A stretch of 64,000 nt of DNA from NCBI GenBank assembly GCA_023053575.1, contig JAKZAP010000016.1:21408030-21472029 (forward strand). Direction: 5' to 3'. The position numbers and the translations under genes were made by a program. Shown here piece by piece: positions 33,801 through 46,454 of this stretch (position 1 is the stretch's first letter; each line of letters starts with the position of its first letter). The DNA is from Branchinecta lynchi (Eukaryota > Arthropoda > Branchiopoda > Anostraca > Branchinectidae). The notes beneath the pieces were generated by a model. It was given only the letters and a program-made list of their open reading frames with translations. It was not told the origin of the DNA and searched no databases.

Positions 33801-34289
33801 CCTGGGTAATGGACGATGACTTTGCACAAGGGACAGAGGGCGACAAATTTGCAGTCACGCAGGAATTCGTATAACGTCGAGGAAGGTCCAAATTAAGGTT
33901 CAGTTGAAATAAAAAGTCCTGATACATTTTATTTCTTTTAGTCTCGGAAGGCCAAAATTCCCGGAAAGGTTGCAAACAGAGAGAGAACAAAAGCTAGTAT
34001 ATAAGCTGATATTTGTATTGAGATATTTTGGACTTCTACGTTGAGTGATACTGTTTATATTCATAGTTATAATAATAAAAAACAAAAATCGGCCTTGTCC
34101 GTCGCCTGTTTCTGAATCGAAGTAACAAAAAAAAAATCAAATATTATAAAACAAATAATCTGAAATCACTTCATAAGAACAGGTCATGTCGAGAAGATAC
34201 GAAGACGAACAAAATATGTTATTAAATGATGGTCATAGTTATGTAAAAAAAGAGAAAGTAAAAACGCAGCACAAACACGGAATTTACTG
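33801..34289. other. Intronic, no recognisable feature
   Basis: AT-rich; nothing supported. Confidence 0.4.
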
Positions 34290-34700
34290 AACGAGTTGAC
34301 ACATGGGACAAGTTTAGTTAGAGCTACATTTCGGCTCTTCTTTGCAAGGGTCCTCTTCAGGCTCAAACCACTCAATGAACTTGTGGAAAAACAATTCAAG
34401 ATTCTTCAAACAATGTTTACAACGGATACGTCAGCTATGATTCTTCATCAGCGATATTTCGGCCCTTTTTGGCAAGGGTCCTGGTCAGGCTGTCAATCCT
34501 CTGGTTCAACTTCGGTGAAGGAAACAAATAAATGTTTCAAAGTCAGCTTGGGCTCAAAGAATATTTATCAAGATTCCTCCTTAATGTCGGATTTTATGAA
34601 CTTCTTCTCTGAAAATTGACTGGAGTTAAAAGAAGGGCCGAAATGTAGCTCTAATAAAATGTAGCTGACTTATCCATTTTGCACCGTCAAATATGACTCG
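34290..34700. repeat. Dispersed repeat with TTTCGGCCC/GGCAAGGGTCCT words
   Basis: Words such as AGCTACATTTCGGC, GCAAGGGTCCT..TCAGGCT and ACGGATACGTCAGCTA occur twice here, and again inverted at about 40070-40165 and, in part, at 43640-43750 and 56600-56660. Probably parts of one retroelement 3' region. Confidence 0.5.
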
Positions 34701-36759
34701 CAGTCAGCTTGGGCTGAAGGACTATCTTGATGGTGTTAATAGCTCGCACTCATTACTCCTAGTTTTACGCCTATTTCTTAGATCTACGCGATCGTTTCTT
34801 TTTCAAGCGGTACCTTTTGTGTGTGTCCGTCTGAGACTGTGAATACAAATGTAGCCAGCAAAATGATGAAGCTTAAAATCAGGTTGAAAAACTAAGCTCG
34901 TCAACACCGGTGGCGCCGGCTCATAAAGTGAAATCCCAAAAGATGATTACCACCCAATTGTCGCTAAAGAATGTCACCTTTGTCAGGCCGACAAAAAGAC
35001 GAGCAAGTACACATTCTCGAGTAACCGCTAAGTCATGCACAATTATTTGGAGACGTCTTTTGATGAAGTTAATAATTAGATTATCAGATACTTCAGAGGG
35101 ACAGCAGCTTGCCTCGGAAGAGATGATATCGTTCCAGAGCTATTTTTACTCAGTCCGAGAAAGAAAACTAGTAAGTAATTAAGTAAGTAATTTATTTATA
35201 ACCCGCCGTTTAAGTGTTTTTTGGTTCTCCTGTTCAAGTAATTAGTGATAAATATTTAGTTTGTAAATAGGGTTGCCAGTATATTCAAGTTTGATGATGG
35301 TTGTAAGTTCAAGTTCAGTAAGGGTCAATGTTAATATAATTAGTTTCGGGAATTTGTTGAATATGTAAAATGTAAATTAGTGTCCGTGCTTTAGTGTAAT
35401 CTTCATTCTTGAGTTTAGTTAGTATCCAGACATTGTAGTTGAAAACCATATAAAACAGAACTTTCGGTAAAGAAAAGTTTGTTTGACTTGTTGACGTGAT
35501 GAAAGCCACAATATCGGCTTCGACTGTTTCATCGGTTTTGAACATAAATTGAAACAATTAAAGGTTCAAGGTTTTTTTATTCTTACTTTATATAATACAT
35601 AAACATTAATAATACTATACTCTGCGCTTACAATTATTTCAGGGTTTGAACCGGAGAGAAAAAAAAATATCGAATGGTTCAGACCCTTCCATAAAAGAAA
35701 ATCAATAAAACGGAATCGACCCAACGCTGAGTAGAAAGATCACCGCACCACATCGCCAACACGAAGCGAAATCAATCCAAACAAAAACAACAGCAAAAAT
35801 GAGGGAAGAGTGACTGAAAACCAGCATCACTAGAGGAAAACACATAAATAAACATGAAATACAACCAGTCTCTAACTGTTAATTATCCATTCTTAAACGT
35901 GTTAATGAGAATTTGGGACAGCTGTTTTTTAGCTGAAAGATGCAACGTCTGTCAGTATATGTTGTTGATTGATGAATTCAGAGCTTATATTTATCAAACA
36001 TTTGAACATCAAGTCGCTCCGTAGCTCCTTTGCTCTGACTTTCGGTTTAACAGTTTCAAAATGAAAACTATTTTATTTAAACGGAGCTGCACCAAAGTTC
36101 ATCCCACTTGCTGCTTGAACACAATGCTTTTGAAGGAGAACTTCCCACAGCTGAAACTTCTAAAGATGCAAGTTGACTAACATTTGTAATTTGTTGATCC
36201 GATAGAACTCCAGTCGTGAAATTAAGAACAGCCTTGGAATGAATAGCTTGGAAGCAGAATTAACACCCTGATCCAGAAATAACACTCCGAAAGAAAATAG
36301 GAATAAACACATGTAGTATGAGAGGGCATGAATTACTTCCCCCAAAAGCCCGAGGTATTAAAAGGATGAATGTGTGACATGAAGGTGCTGAGCCATGTAC
36401 CTTAGTTTTTTCTGTCTGTTTGACAATAATCGCAAATTTGGTTTATAACCACGATAGTCGATTTTTTAAATAAACTTTCTATCTATCTATCTACTGAAAT
36501 CAAGTTTTATTTTCAAGCAGTAGGCTACCATCGCATTCTATGAATGTGAAATCTAGGGAAAAACAGAGATGATATGGCCCCAACCAAACATCGCACTCTC
36601 GGCTGACGGCGACCATCAGGAGATCGACACCTGCGCTACGCGAACCTTCGATTTGCATGCGAAAGTGTGCTTTGCACATTCTATGCCATCTCCTGTTTGA
36701 ACGCCCTAGTGTGCAAGCAGAATTGCACCAAAAACCTGGAAGATACTTTTAGTACGAAT
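34701..36759. other. Intronic, mostly unassigned; LINE-like tails
   Basis: (GTAA)n at 35168-35192 followed by TTATTTATAACCCGCC matches the inverse of 8440-8490. AATAAACTTTCTATCTATCTATC at 36468-36490 resembles the (TATC)n LINE end at 22030-22054. No exon seen. Confidence 0.4.
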
Positions 36760-37215
36760 AGAATTTATTGCACAAAAAGCGTGAGGCCATGGCAAAAATG
36801 GTTACAATAAAAAGAGAACACTTGAACGAAATAGTAGAACTAAACTAAACGAAATTCTCTCTGTGGGCTGAAGCTATTTTTAGGAACCTTGCCAGCCTCT
36901 TCAAATCTTGAAAACACTTACTTCCAATAACGCTCATCATCCTTACTTCATCATTTATTGTAGTTACATTCCCAAAATCTCAACCCGCAGGTCACCTAGC
37001 TCACGGCATTCACACATCAGATGTAACAAATTCTCATTCTCGCTACCACACATAGAGCAAAAGTAGGGACCAGTACGTCCTAATTTATTCCCCAAATATT
37101 TCCTCCGTTTTCCCAATGGCAAACAATCAGCCCGGCAACTAATTAAAATTCTTAGATCCACCCACTTAATCCCAGCCTCAAAATAAACCTCTTCTCCCCA
37201 TGTCTCTTTGGCTGA
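36760..37215 (-). mobile_element. LINE 3' end (same family as 20986-22054)
   Basis: The minus strand reads ETWGEEVYFEAGI ... RADCLPLGKRRKYLG ... GPYFCSMCG...LLHLMCECREL, then a stop and a 3' UTR with TTTTTGCCATGGCCTCACGC and AATAAA. The CCHC-like motif is complete. The upstream part is lost. Confidence 0.78.
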
Positions 37216-39205
37216 AGTATAAAAATCATCGTAAAAAAATTCATTAAAAATAAAAAAATGATCAAACTAAAAGCCAATACTATAATAGAGCAATTTACAC
37301 CTTATTCAACACTTGCGTGCGGGAAATGTATATGCTGCTAACACACTTCTGTCCTGTGCACCATGATTTTAGAATTCAAAATCTTCGGTAGCCGATTAGA
37401 TTGTCCCTCCGTCATAGTTCCGTCGTGATCCCGTGGCGCCTCTCCCTTTCCCAACGTCATCCTTATTGAAATTAATGCTAAGCTACTAGCTGGTGTGCGG
37501 GATGTCCCCAGTGAGAGTCTCCTCGGTCAGTTCATCTCTCTTCGGAGATGAAGGCGCAAAACCATGCGCTTAATAACTGTCGTCTGAAGTTGTCGCGTTG
37601 ATTTGAAAAGACACCGCCACAAAAGCAGGGACCGGCAAGAGGTTCAAATTAGTAGCCCCGACTGACACACAGAGAGGTATGAGCGACAAGAAGAAACGGA
37701 TCCGCAAGGCAGAGTCTTATCAGATCGATGGAAAGCGCTTGCGCAAATGTCGGCTCTTTACGACGTTCGTCCCTTTAATCACATCACTGAGGATGTCCGA
37801 TAGTTAATCATTAAAATTAGTTCAGATAACGAATCATGCAGCAGTTATTTGAAAGCCATTACATTTCGATTTGGTGCCACGACCAGCTTCTACTTTCCTG
37901 CTTTTTGCTACTGTCTAATTAGTCACTTATTACAAGACAGATTTCGGACGACAAGCATAGGTACCAAACCAGTTAGTAACCCTTGGAGCAAAAGTACCTT
38001 AAAAAAAGGGTATGTCATTCTGAAAATGTACCATATTTAGGATAGGACTTGAAAGCTTGGTTAACGATCTCCAGACCCAGCCGCTAAAATATTCACTGCA
38101 ACCTTAGACTCTCTGACTTTACCCCAAGACACAAAATCAGTAGGCTAGATAACCAAATTTACCCATACTCCTAACTAGTATTATGATTATGTCATGACCA
38201 CCTATACGACCACTAAAACAGTATGGTAGCAATATTTCAGTCTGACGCAGTCAGACCACTGGATCACTCAGCTCACAGAATCACTGGTTTGTTAACAGTG
38301 ATTATGTTTATGATGAGAGAAAAGCAGTAGTTAGTTAGCATCAAGTTTACCTTTTTACCTTAATATTCGTAATAAAGACCATGCATAAGTAAAGACTTAG
38401 CTTATATCTAACAGTGGATAGGTCTTGCCAGTAAACTAGGCTGCTGGTCTAGCACCCTACCACCAAGAGCATTATGATTACTGGCTAAACTATGGGCAGC
38501 TGTTCCAGATATGGCAAGACGTTCCCCACATATCATCTTATGTACTCTCGAACTTCAACCGTCAAACCACCATGTAAAAAGAGCAGCTGCTGAGCACAGT
38601 GCAACCCCTGCAACATTTTATCTACTACTTTTCTAACTATGACATTGGTTGACACCTACTTCTCATTCAAAAATAGTCTGAATGTGGTTCTTTTTACTTT
38701 GAAGGCACAACAGACCACCCTAGCTTGTCATAACGCAGACTTTTGTTAACAAGTCAAACGCCCCTACTGGATCGATTCGCAGCGAGCAAAATACTGGACA
38801 CCGGAACAATAGGTAGCGTTCTACTTTGATCTGTCAATCCAGTATTAATTTTCTACTAATAACAGAAGGCTATTGACAAGACCTGCTCAGTCGCGAACAT
38901 CCAATAATTACAGACGAGACGTTCTTTTTCACCGGAGCTGTTTGATTACCAGTAAACGAAGGGATGCCTTTCTGAGGCGGTGGAGGAAGGGGAGGCAGAG
39001 GACCAAATTATGGAACTTTGCAGTCTTGGCTGTCTGATTGTGTGAATAAAATTGCAACTTGGATCCATGGACCGCCGACACCCCCGTCCTCTCTCTTGGA
39101 AAGAAACAAGACACGAGTGGCTATGAACCGCCTTCACTTTTGACCTTGATACAAACAACCCCCCGCGGACCAAGGAGACACGGGCCAACACGGGCAAAGG
39201 AGCTT
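37216..39205. other. Intronic, no recognisable feature
   Basis: About 2 kb with no known exon or repeat seen; the longest such stretch inside the large Isl intron and a candidate for regulatory DNA, though nothing in the sequence proves it. Confidence 0.4.
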
Positions 39206-39209
39206 TTAA

Positions 39210-39525
39210 AGGACCCCCCGCACTATTTACTCTTCAGCTTACAGTATTTTAAAATATTTGAATACTTTAAAACTAGGCCGTTGACTTGTAGCGAAAACAG
39301 GGAAACATTTACATAACCGGTTTTTCTGATGGAAAAACTTCTCGCAGGCAACCGTCGACAGCGTGATACACATCGAAGGTAGCAAAACACGGCAAGTGAG
39401 AAAATCAGCATGGTTTTGTTAGAGGGGTTAGAATGTACCGTACGAAATTGGGGCCTCCGGGTTGAAAAACATATGGAGTGATTATGCAAGTAGGTTGAGT
39501 TAATGTTATAGGTAAGACAGGTTCT
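39210..39525 (+). mobile_element. TTAA-flanked MITE T1, copy (left of a pair)
   Basis: 316 bp. Starts AGGACCCCCCGCACTATTTAC and ends AGACAGGTTCT, with TTAA at 39206-39209 and 39526-39529. Interior: AACCGGTTTTTCTGATGG, CGACAGCGTGATACACATCG and GGAGTGATTATGCAAGTAGG. Confidence 0.85.
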
Positions 39526-39529
39526 TTAA

Positions 39530-39891
39530 GGACCCCTCGCACAGTTTACTGTTTATATTCCAGTATTTAAAATAGTTAAAAGTTATAAAAGTATAAAGTA
39601 AAAAACCTTGGCTTTGCTCTCGACAAATTACCCATGGCTTTGGCTGTTTTAAGACTTTTCTAGGCCCGTTGACTTCTAGCAAAACAGGGTAAAGTTAAAT
39701 AATCTGTTTTTCTGATGAATAATCTTCTCGCAAACAACCGCCGACAACTTAACGCGCATCGATGGTAGCTAAACAAGGAAGTGAGGAGCCGTTTGGGGAG
39801 GATAGATTGGGCCGTATAGAATAAGGGTCTCTGGATTTATTGATGGAGCGATTGCGGGAGTAAGTTGCATTAATATCATAGAACACGTTCT
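39530..39891 (+). mobile_element. TTAA-flanked MITE T1, copy (right of a pair)
   Basis: 362 bp. Starts GGACCCCTCGCACAGTTTAC and ends GAACACGTTCT, with TTAA at 39526-39529 (shared with the left copy) and 39892-39895. About as diverged from the left copy as from others. Confidence 0.83.
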
Positions 39892-39895
39892 TTAA

Positions 39896-40368
39896 CACAT
39901 AGTTTGAGGGTGCAAAAGATAGATAAAATATTCAAACTATGAATAAAACGGATACGTCAGCTACGACGCTTTGGCAGTAATATTACAAAAATAATTTCCC
40001 CCAATAGGATATTTATAGTCGCTAGAAACTTCAGTTATTTATTTCAGGTTAGATCCTTCTCCAATGTTGTCCCTGAAGTTCGACAGCCTGACCAGGACCC
40101 TTGCCAAGAAGGGCCGAAATATTGCTGCCAAAGCATCTTAGCTGACGTATCCGTTTTATGCATTGTTTGAATATATTTTTCCCAGTTAGATTACTAAAGT
40201 ACGTACATAACTGTAACTTAGTTGTCGAAATCGTGTGTATTTTTTTATAGTATTTATGTGTTAATGAATGGACCAGATGGTTTAGGCATAGTTCTGTTTT
40301 ATACATTATTTTGTACTCCTCAGTTCTAAGGGAAATAAATGAATAAATAAATAAATTAGGTTCAAGGA
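39896..40368. other. Intronic, repeat tails
   Basis: 40060-40170 is an inverted match to the 34290-34700 repeat. 40270-40357 ends TACTCCTCAGTTCTAAGGGAAATAAATGAATAAATAAATA, a LINE tail like 51930-52018. Confidence 0.45.
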
Positions 40369-41580
40369 GTATTTATAAAGGACAGATTCCTTGAAACGTG
40401 TCTAGTGTTCAAGGAAAATTGCTGGTTGGAACTCCCGAGAGCCCCGAGGCCCCCCCCCCTTCTATTCCTGTCTGTCTAAGAAAAAAGGTTGTTTTTAAAC
40501 CGCCTACATTTCTTCTTTGATTACAACCGCCCAGGACCAAAAGTAAAAAAAAAAACACATAAGCAGAGGAGCTTTAAGGGAAGATAAAAAGATATATCTC
40601 ACGGTAGTCAAGGTCGGCAGACGGTGGGGCTAAGCCAGACACTTCCAAACAACCCAGATAGCTTTGAGATTAGCGGTCCTATGCAAGGGTATCGTCTGAT
40701 TCAGAAGGCTTTGTTATGACAACAGATCGTAACTCCTTGAGATTGTAGTCCTTATAAACGACAGATTCCTTCAAGCTTAGCTCTTGGGTGTGGTCAAGGA
40801 AAATTGCTGGTTGGAACTCCCGAGCCCCCCTCCCTCTCTCCCCCCCCCCCCCCTCCCCCTGTTCTATTCTCATCTGTCAAAAGATATTGTTTGTGAACCG
40901 CCTACCTTTCGTCTTGATGACAACCGGACAGAACCAAATGTTCCAAAGAAAACACAAGCAGAGGCGCTTTAAAGGACACCTGAGCAATGAAACCATACTT
41001 GAAGACACCATGGAGAATGCATTTACAGACATGGGCACGGAGAGAATTCTTCTCCTGAGCGTGACGTTTTCAAAATAGGGATGTTCGTTTCTGGAGGTTT
41101 GCACATGCAGACTCCACGACAAAAAGCGCAATTCATTCAAATCTTGGACAGCGCTGGCCGGATCGTATTGGAATTTCTTCTAGATATACGTTTGGGCTTA
41201 AGCTGGTTAACAAATATTTCACAAGAAGGGTTGATTGGAGACATTTGTTCATTCTAAAATTGTTCGGTACTGAAATAAGGACAGATGCAAAACGGAGCAA
41301 AAAACATAGCTTGGAAACACTATTTCGTATTTGGATTGGGTTTTATGTAGGCAATGTTAACGGAAGTCATACAGATAGGGATGATACTTGGTACTCTTCA
41401 TTCAGGTGTCCTTTAAGGGAAGATAAAAGGAGATATCTGACGGTAGTGAAGGTCGGCAGACACGGTGGCGAAGCCAGAAACTTCCAAACAACCCAGATAG
41501 CTTTGAGATTAGCGGTCCTATGCAAGGGTATCGTCTGATTCAGAAGGCTTTGTTATGACAACAGATCGTAACTCCCTGTG
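40369..41580 (+). repeat. Direct tandem duplication, second unit carrying a T2 MITE
   Basis: Unit 1 is about 40369-40739; unit 2 is 40740-41580. Shared words: ACAGATTCCTT, GGAAAATTGCTGGTTGGAAC, GCAGAGG.GCTTTAA, GGGAAGATAAAA, AAACAACCCAGATAGCTTTG and CAAGGGTATCGTCTGATTCA. Unit 2 is longer because of the 440-bp T2 element. Confidence 0.82.
40973..41412 (+). mobile_element. TTAA-flanked MITE T2, copy 1
   Basis: 440 bp. Ends AGGACACCTGAGCAATGAAAC and ATTCAGGTGTCCT, TTAA at 40969-40972 and 41413-41416. Unit 1 of the surrounding duplication has GCTTTAAGGG at the matching place, a direct empty site with a single TTAA. Confidence 0.88.
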
Positions 41581-41789
41581 ATTGCTGCCAGTCGTCCCGC
41601 CCAGAGCTGAGATTAAGTCATCAGAAGTTCGTACGCGAACCCGCAAATCCTTGTCAGACCGACTCATCTCGACGTCATACTGAATTTTCGGATTAGACTG
41701 GAGGAACCACAACAGACTTTTTACAGCTGTGCCTCGAAAACTTGACAGCGGGCCTACAGAAATTGCCCAGGACCTTTACGTTTCTGCCC
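41581..41789. other. Intronic, no recognisable feature
   Basis: Nothing supported. Confidence 0.4.
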
Positions 41790-41990
41790 TTGGCCATTTC
41801 TCCGTATTCCATCTAGGAAGAAGATTTTTTAGACCCGATTAGTCGTTTTTTTTAACGTTTATTTTTTTATCTTGTGCATTTACTACATTATTGAAAGCTC
41901 ATTGTACTTCTTCCTTTTATTTGTCTGTATTTCGCTATTCGCCTCTTCTTCAGTGAGTAAATAAAATTTCACCATCATCATCAAATGTAT
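41790..41990 (+). repeat. Dispersed repeat tail with (ATC)n
   Basis: CATTCCATCTAGGAAGAAGAT ... TTTTTTTATCTTGTGCATTTAC ... CACCATCATCATCAAATG. Inverted copy at 33600-33800; the right half also follows F2 copy a at 6339. Confidence 0.6.
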
Positions 41991-42152
41991 AACTGCGAAC
42001 AAGACATTTGGGCAAAGTTCTGCTTACAGCGAATGTTTGCGACTAGAAATGTAGGAGAGGAAATGCAGTCATTTAGGTGATGATTCAGAGAGCACTGTCA
42101 ATCATGCCCCCCCCCCCCGTCAATAGAGAACAAACATTGATTGATCTATTAA

Positions 42153-42606
42153 AGTTTAATCCAAAGGGGTCTCGAGATTGGACAGTCTAGTTACCCCTCA
42201 CATATTCACTTGAAGAGGCTTGAAGAGCTAATGAAAATGCGTTACTTCGTTGCTCTGCTATTCAGCAACAATAAATTTTTAAATAGTGAAATTTCCCTGT
42301 TGCATTTGTGGTACCTCTATGCGCTTGTACCTGTGTTGTAAGCTTGACAAAAAACGATTAACAAAATAGAAACTGTTCACGCAATCAGCCATCGTCCACA
42401 AGCTTATCATTGGCCATTGAAAAGCCGCATTTCTATTGAGATTCATATTTTCCGCGTCATAATAGAATTTTGCAAGGTGAGGACGGCCGCAGACATTCTG
42501 ACCATCATACTGGAGTGAATCGTGAAAAGAAAAGCCCTCAACACAATCCAAATGATGCAGTGTGTTCAGGTAAATGAACAACATAATTTGGCTTTTCAGT
42601 TAAACT
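42153..42606 (-). mobile_element. TTAA-flanked MITE T3, copy 2
   Basis: 454 bp, reverse orientation. Ends AGTTTAATCCAAAGG and GGCTTTTCAGTTAAACT, TTAA at 42149-42152 and 42607-42610. The 101-codon minus-strand frame inside is not shared with the other copies. Confidence 0.83.
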
Positions 42607-42610
42607 TTAA

Positions 42611-44276
42611 AAGAGTTAAATCGATAGCATTGGTCTTTGCAGTGTGAATGAATGAATGAATGAATGAATTGTCAACGAGGTGTCTAGATCATCCCCATTT
42701 AAGTCGCTAGTTCAAACCAGGGCTCGGTACATGTGTGGAGTCATCTGGTGGCGTGAGTTGGAAGCACCCGACTAGGCAAGCTCATAGTAGATCACAACAG
42801 AAATATCAGACAAAAAAGAACAACATGAATAATAAGTTAAAAATAATGAATTGTTAGCATCTGTATCTTTGATGCTGTGTGATTGGTTGAGGTTTTGATA
42901 TTATTTCTACTTAAGATTCATGTTTTCAAGAAGAAAAGGTGTTTCAGTGAGCCAGTCTATGTCGTTTGACCCGGTGAATAACCAATGAGCGGGCGATGTA
43001 GACGATGTCTTAGTTCTAAAGGGTTGATTCGGCTTCTGTTATGAATAATGTTGGCTGGTGCTAGGATTTTGCTGGAAAAAAGGGTACAGTTGTGTTCGCA
43101 GCAATCATTACTAATGACTGGTAATATTTTTTCCTCCATTTTTTTGCCAGGTCAGTCAACTCTTTTAGTGTCTCTTAAATCCCTTCTTTGTAACAAGTAA
43201 GTGTCGAAAAAGAAGCTTATACCCCCCGATGAACCGCAATAGGAATTTTATGAGGGGTATCAGCCTTTGTTTTATTCTTTTAATGACTTTAAAAGTTTTC
43301 TGACGCTCTGGATCCGATTGCGGGTCCTTTGATGTGATCAAGACGGCTAGACAATAAATCAATTCTTTGATGAGACGGTATGACAGAAACAGTGGTCATT
43401 GTAAAGCTACTGATAACATATATGTCGAGCGAGATTCCTCGTGTAAACAGAAAACGGTGATAGATTGTCATCTCCTACAAAATGCATTTTTCTAACCTGC
43501 GAGTAATTTTTCGGTGTGGGATTACCGGATTCGTCTAGTCATGGTCTCTTACGGAACGTGAATATTGTCGCTGTCACGCATTGAGGGGCCAGCGATGTTT
43601 TTCAAAATGTTCAGGAGAAGAAAAAACGTTTTAGAAATATTCCTTCAGCCCGAGCTGACTGCGAATCATATTTGAAGGTGCAAAACGGACATATCAGCTG
43701 AATTTTATTAGAGCTATATTTCGTATCCATTTTGCACCATCAAATACGTTTTAAAAAACTATTTTTTAACCGATCTTGACGGTTTTTATGTCGAATAACA
43801 TATTTCTTTACAGCGGATAAAGAAAGGAACATTCAACAATTTTTTTTCCGATATACTAATTTATGTCGCTTAGCTTTTGACCGTTGTCGCTTAGCTCTTT
43901 TTGACCGTTCTCGTGGTGGTTAGATAGGGAACTCATTTGCGCTTTTAGAAGTCACCTCACATCACTAGTGCAAAACTTACGCACTTGTGCTCGATGAGGA
44001 AAGTGAAATGACCTTTTCAGATACCACGCCCAGTTACTACGGTCGAGACCGTGTTATCTGAATATCAGACTGGTCAGATACTCGGTGATTTCTTACTGTG
44101 GTATCGGATACAATGGTAACTGCAAAAACGCAACTAATAGTTTTAGTTTCGAGTAAAAATAACTTATTTTGAGGCATCCTTGCGGGGCTGTCGGAATCGT
44201 CAGACCGACCTCTACCATTAGTTGTGCTAGGCGGAACGTTCTCGATCGTCTGTGTCGTACTCCCGATTCTAGAAAC
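42611..44276. other. Intronic, mostly unassigned
   Basis: (GAAT)n at 42646-42668. 43640-43750 carries words of the 34290-34700 repeat. No exon seen. Confidence 0.4.
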
Positions 44277-44437
44277 CAGGCCCGTATCCAGGAATTTATT
44301 TCGGGGGGGGGGGGGGGGGGGTTTCCTGCGGGTCGGACAAAAAAGACATAGATCAGAGGGAAAAGCCTACAAAAATGATTATTTGTGCATGTTTCGGGGG
44401 AGGGGGGTCAACCCCCCCCCCCCTGGATACGGCCTTG
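44277..44437 (+). mobile_element. hAT-like MITE copy 2
   Basis: 161 bp. Ends CAGGCCCGTATCCAGG and CCTGGATACGGCCTTG; perfect 8-bp duplication CTAGAAAC (44269-44276 and 44438-44445). The interior has long G- and C-runs and the conserved block GACATAGATCAGAGG.AAAAG. Confidence 0.9.
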
Positions 44438-44445
44438 CTAGAAAC

Positions 44446-44905
44446 TTTCCTTATCTGAGATATAATCCTTCCTATCGTTGAGATCCTCCGGGATGCTGAC
44501 ACACTCCAATATTGCTAATGAAATTATCCCCTGCCACACGACTGGCACGGACCACCGCAAACGGAACTAATCGACCTAATTAAATAAAAGAACGAGTGGA
44601 TTGTTTTCAATGGATTGCCAAAACTGTTGATTCAGTCTGTGATGGATATCCGGAAGCTGGTGATCCTGTGGGATGGGAATATCATGGGAAATCTGGATGG
44701 ATAAACGTTGAAAAGAAAAGATGTAGAGGCTCCCGATAGGGCTTCAACGAGCCCGTCTTTTGCTTGAACGAGTCGATTCGTGTTATGGAAAATCGGAAGA
44801 AGCCATAATCAGCCCATAGGAATGGTTACTGTACACACAACTGTACCCTTTCTTCAAAATAAAAACCAAAACTTTTCAGAAGCATCAGCCAACACAGCTC
44901 GGTCC
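44446..44905. other. Intronic, no recognisable feature
   Basis: Nothing supported. Confidence 0.4.
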
Positions 44906-45109
44906 ATTTACACACTGCGTAAAATCCGAGCGTATTTTGAAATCCGAGTGTATTTTACGCACGTTTTGAGCTTGAAAAGATTTCTAGCAATACGGACATA
45001 TTTGGATACAAAACGGACCGATTTATCAAATACGTCCATATTGCTAGAAATATTTTCAAGCTCAAAACGTGCGTAAAATCCGCTCGGATTTTACGCAGTG
45101 TGTAAACCC
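44906..45109. mobile_element. Hairpin MITE with TTTACACACTGCG ends, copy 2
   Basis: Palindromic: TTTACACACTGCGTAAAATC ... GATTTTACGCAGTGTGTAAA, with AGCTTGAAAAGATTTCTAGCA and its complement inside. Compare 11232-11461. Confidence 0.8.
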
Positions 45110-46454
45110 ACCATGAATCAGATGAATCTTTTGCATAACACTTCGCCGGCTCATTTGTTATTTATTGGGTTAGATACCTTTCCTTTCTGGAAAATCCTAG
45201 CATTAACCAAACTTATTCCAAAGTAGTTAGATAGTGTTAATCGAGCTTACTCAACCCATCTTGTCTTCTTGAAATATGGCAGATCTTTAAGCAGAATTAT
45301 AGAAACCTCAAAACAAAAGGCTAAAGCAAATAGACGTTGTCTAATTATGCACCTGATCAATTTCTATATCTTAATTGTTTCTGCTGGGGGTTATTCGCAT
45401 TTCGCACTGCCTACAGCAGTATATTGTCGAACCGTCACTACGCAATCCCACGGTCGTACCGTACCGACGTCATGGTGTGAACTAGCAACTTAAACACGGG
45501 TGGTCTAGACATTGCAAATGAGAGAATGCTTCTGAATCAACTCCTTTAAGAAGACAGAAATGGAGTTCAGGATCAACCGACTCGGTCGTTGGGATCGAAA
45601 AATACACAGTGAAGACTTTTCAGAAGTGGAGTGGAAGCCGTCATTCTCGGTATTTGACGCCCCTCGTAGATCAATGTTTATAATTAATTTGTTGTGACAC
45701 ATGTTATTGCTTTGAAACCTTTCTGGAAGTTCTAGCTCGGATATAAATGATATTCAGAAGTCAGTTTATAAATTCTGTTGGTGCCGTTTATAGCCACCAT
45801 GGTGGGTGGGTAATAAATTCGGAATAATAAAACACTAAACTGAAAATGCCACTAGCATTATAAAACAACGCCTGAATCCTCGTTATGCCTTCTATTATTT
45901 GCCCCGGAATATGGTTCAGAACTGGTGCAGCTCCCGGTTATACCATATTTGTGTTTGCGTTACAAAGAACCATTAACGAATAACAGGTGATGTTCCACTC
46001 TGCTCGTCCAAAAGTCAAATAGGGACGGAATCCAGTAATCCCGCTTTTGATGCCGGCAAACAACATCCCGCCATAAATAATATAACATAATAGGCCATAT
46101 TGTGCCAATGATGGTAATCGTTGTTCAACATCTACCGCATGGTGTCTCTGGAGAGCGAGGGGGACTTAAGGCCACCGGGGAGCTGGCCAAAAAAGGAAGA
46201 GGGATTATGATTATCCAACCGTGCGCCGCTCATTTAAGGATTACTGTGCTTTTAGACGTAACACGAGACGGAGTAGTTACCTTTAAGAGCCAGATTACTT
46301 GCTGAGCATGGAATCAGAAGCATTGGCGCGAGTAAGCCCGCGTAAAAATGGCGAAGGACTGGAGCCCTGTTCTAACACCTTCTTCCTTTAGATCTGTGGG
46401 GCTGGAGCCCTCTTCTACTGCAATTCTCTATTTGACTAAGTCCAACAAACACCA
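45110..46454. other. Intronic, no recognisable feature
   Basis: About 1.3 kb without supported exon or repeat. Confidence 0.4.

Noticed and set aside
41245..41538. Shared ORF in the two T2 elements (KLFGTEIR...HSLET.FRIWIGF...SSFRCPL; also 50777-50980)
   Set aside because: The two copies are simply young MITEs. Most differences between them change the amino acid (R/W, K/T, K/N, Y/S, V/A, D/G), which argues against a protein under selection.
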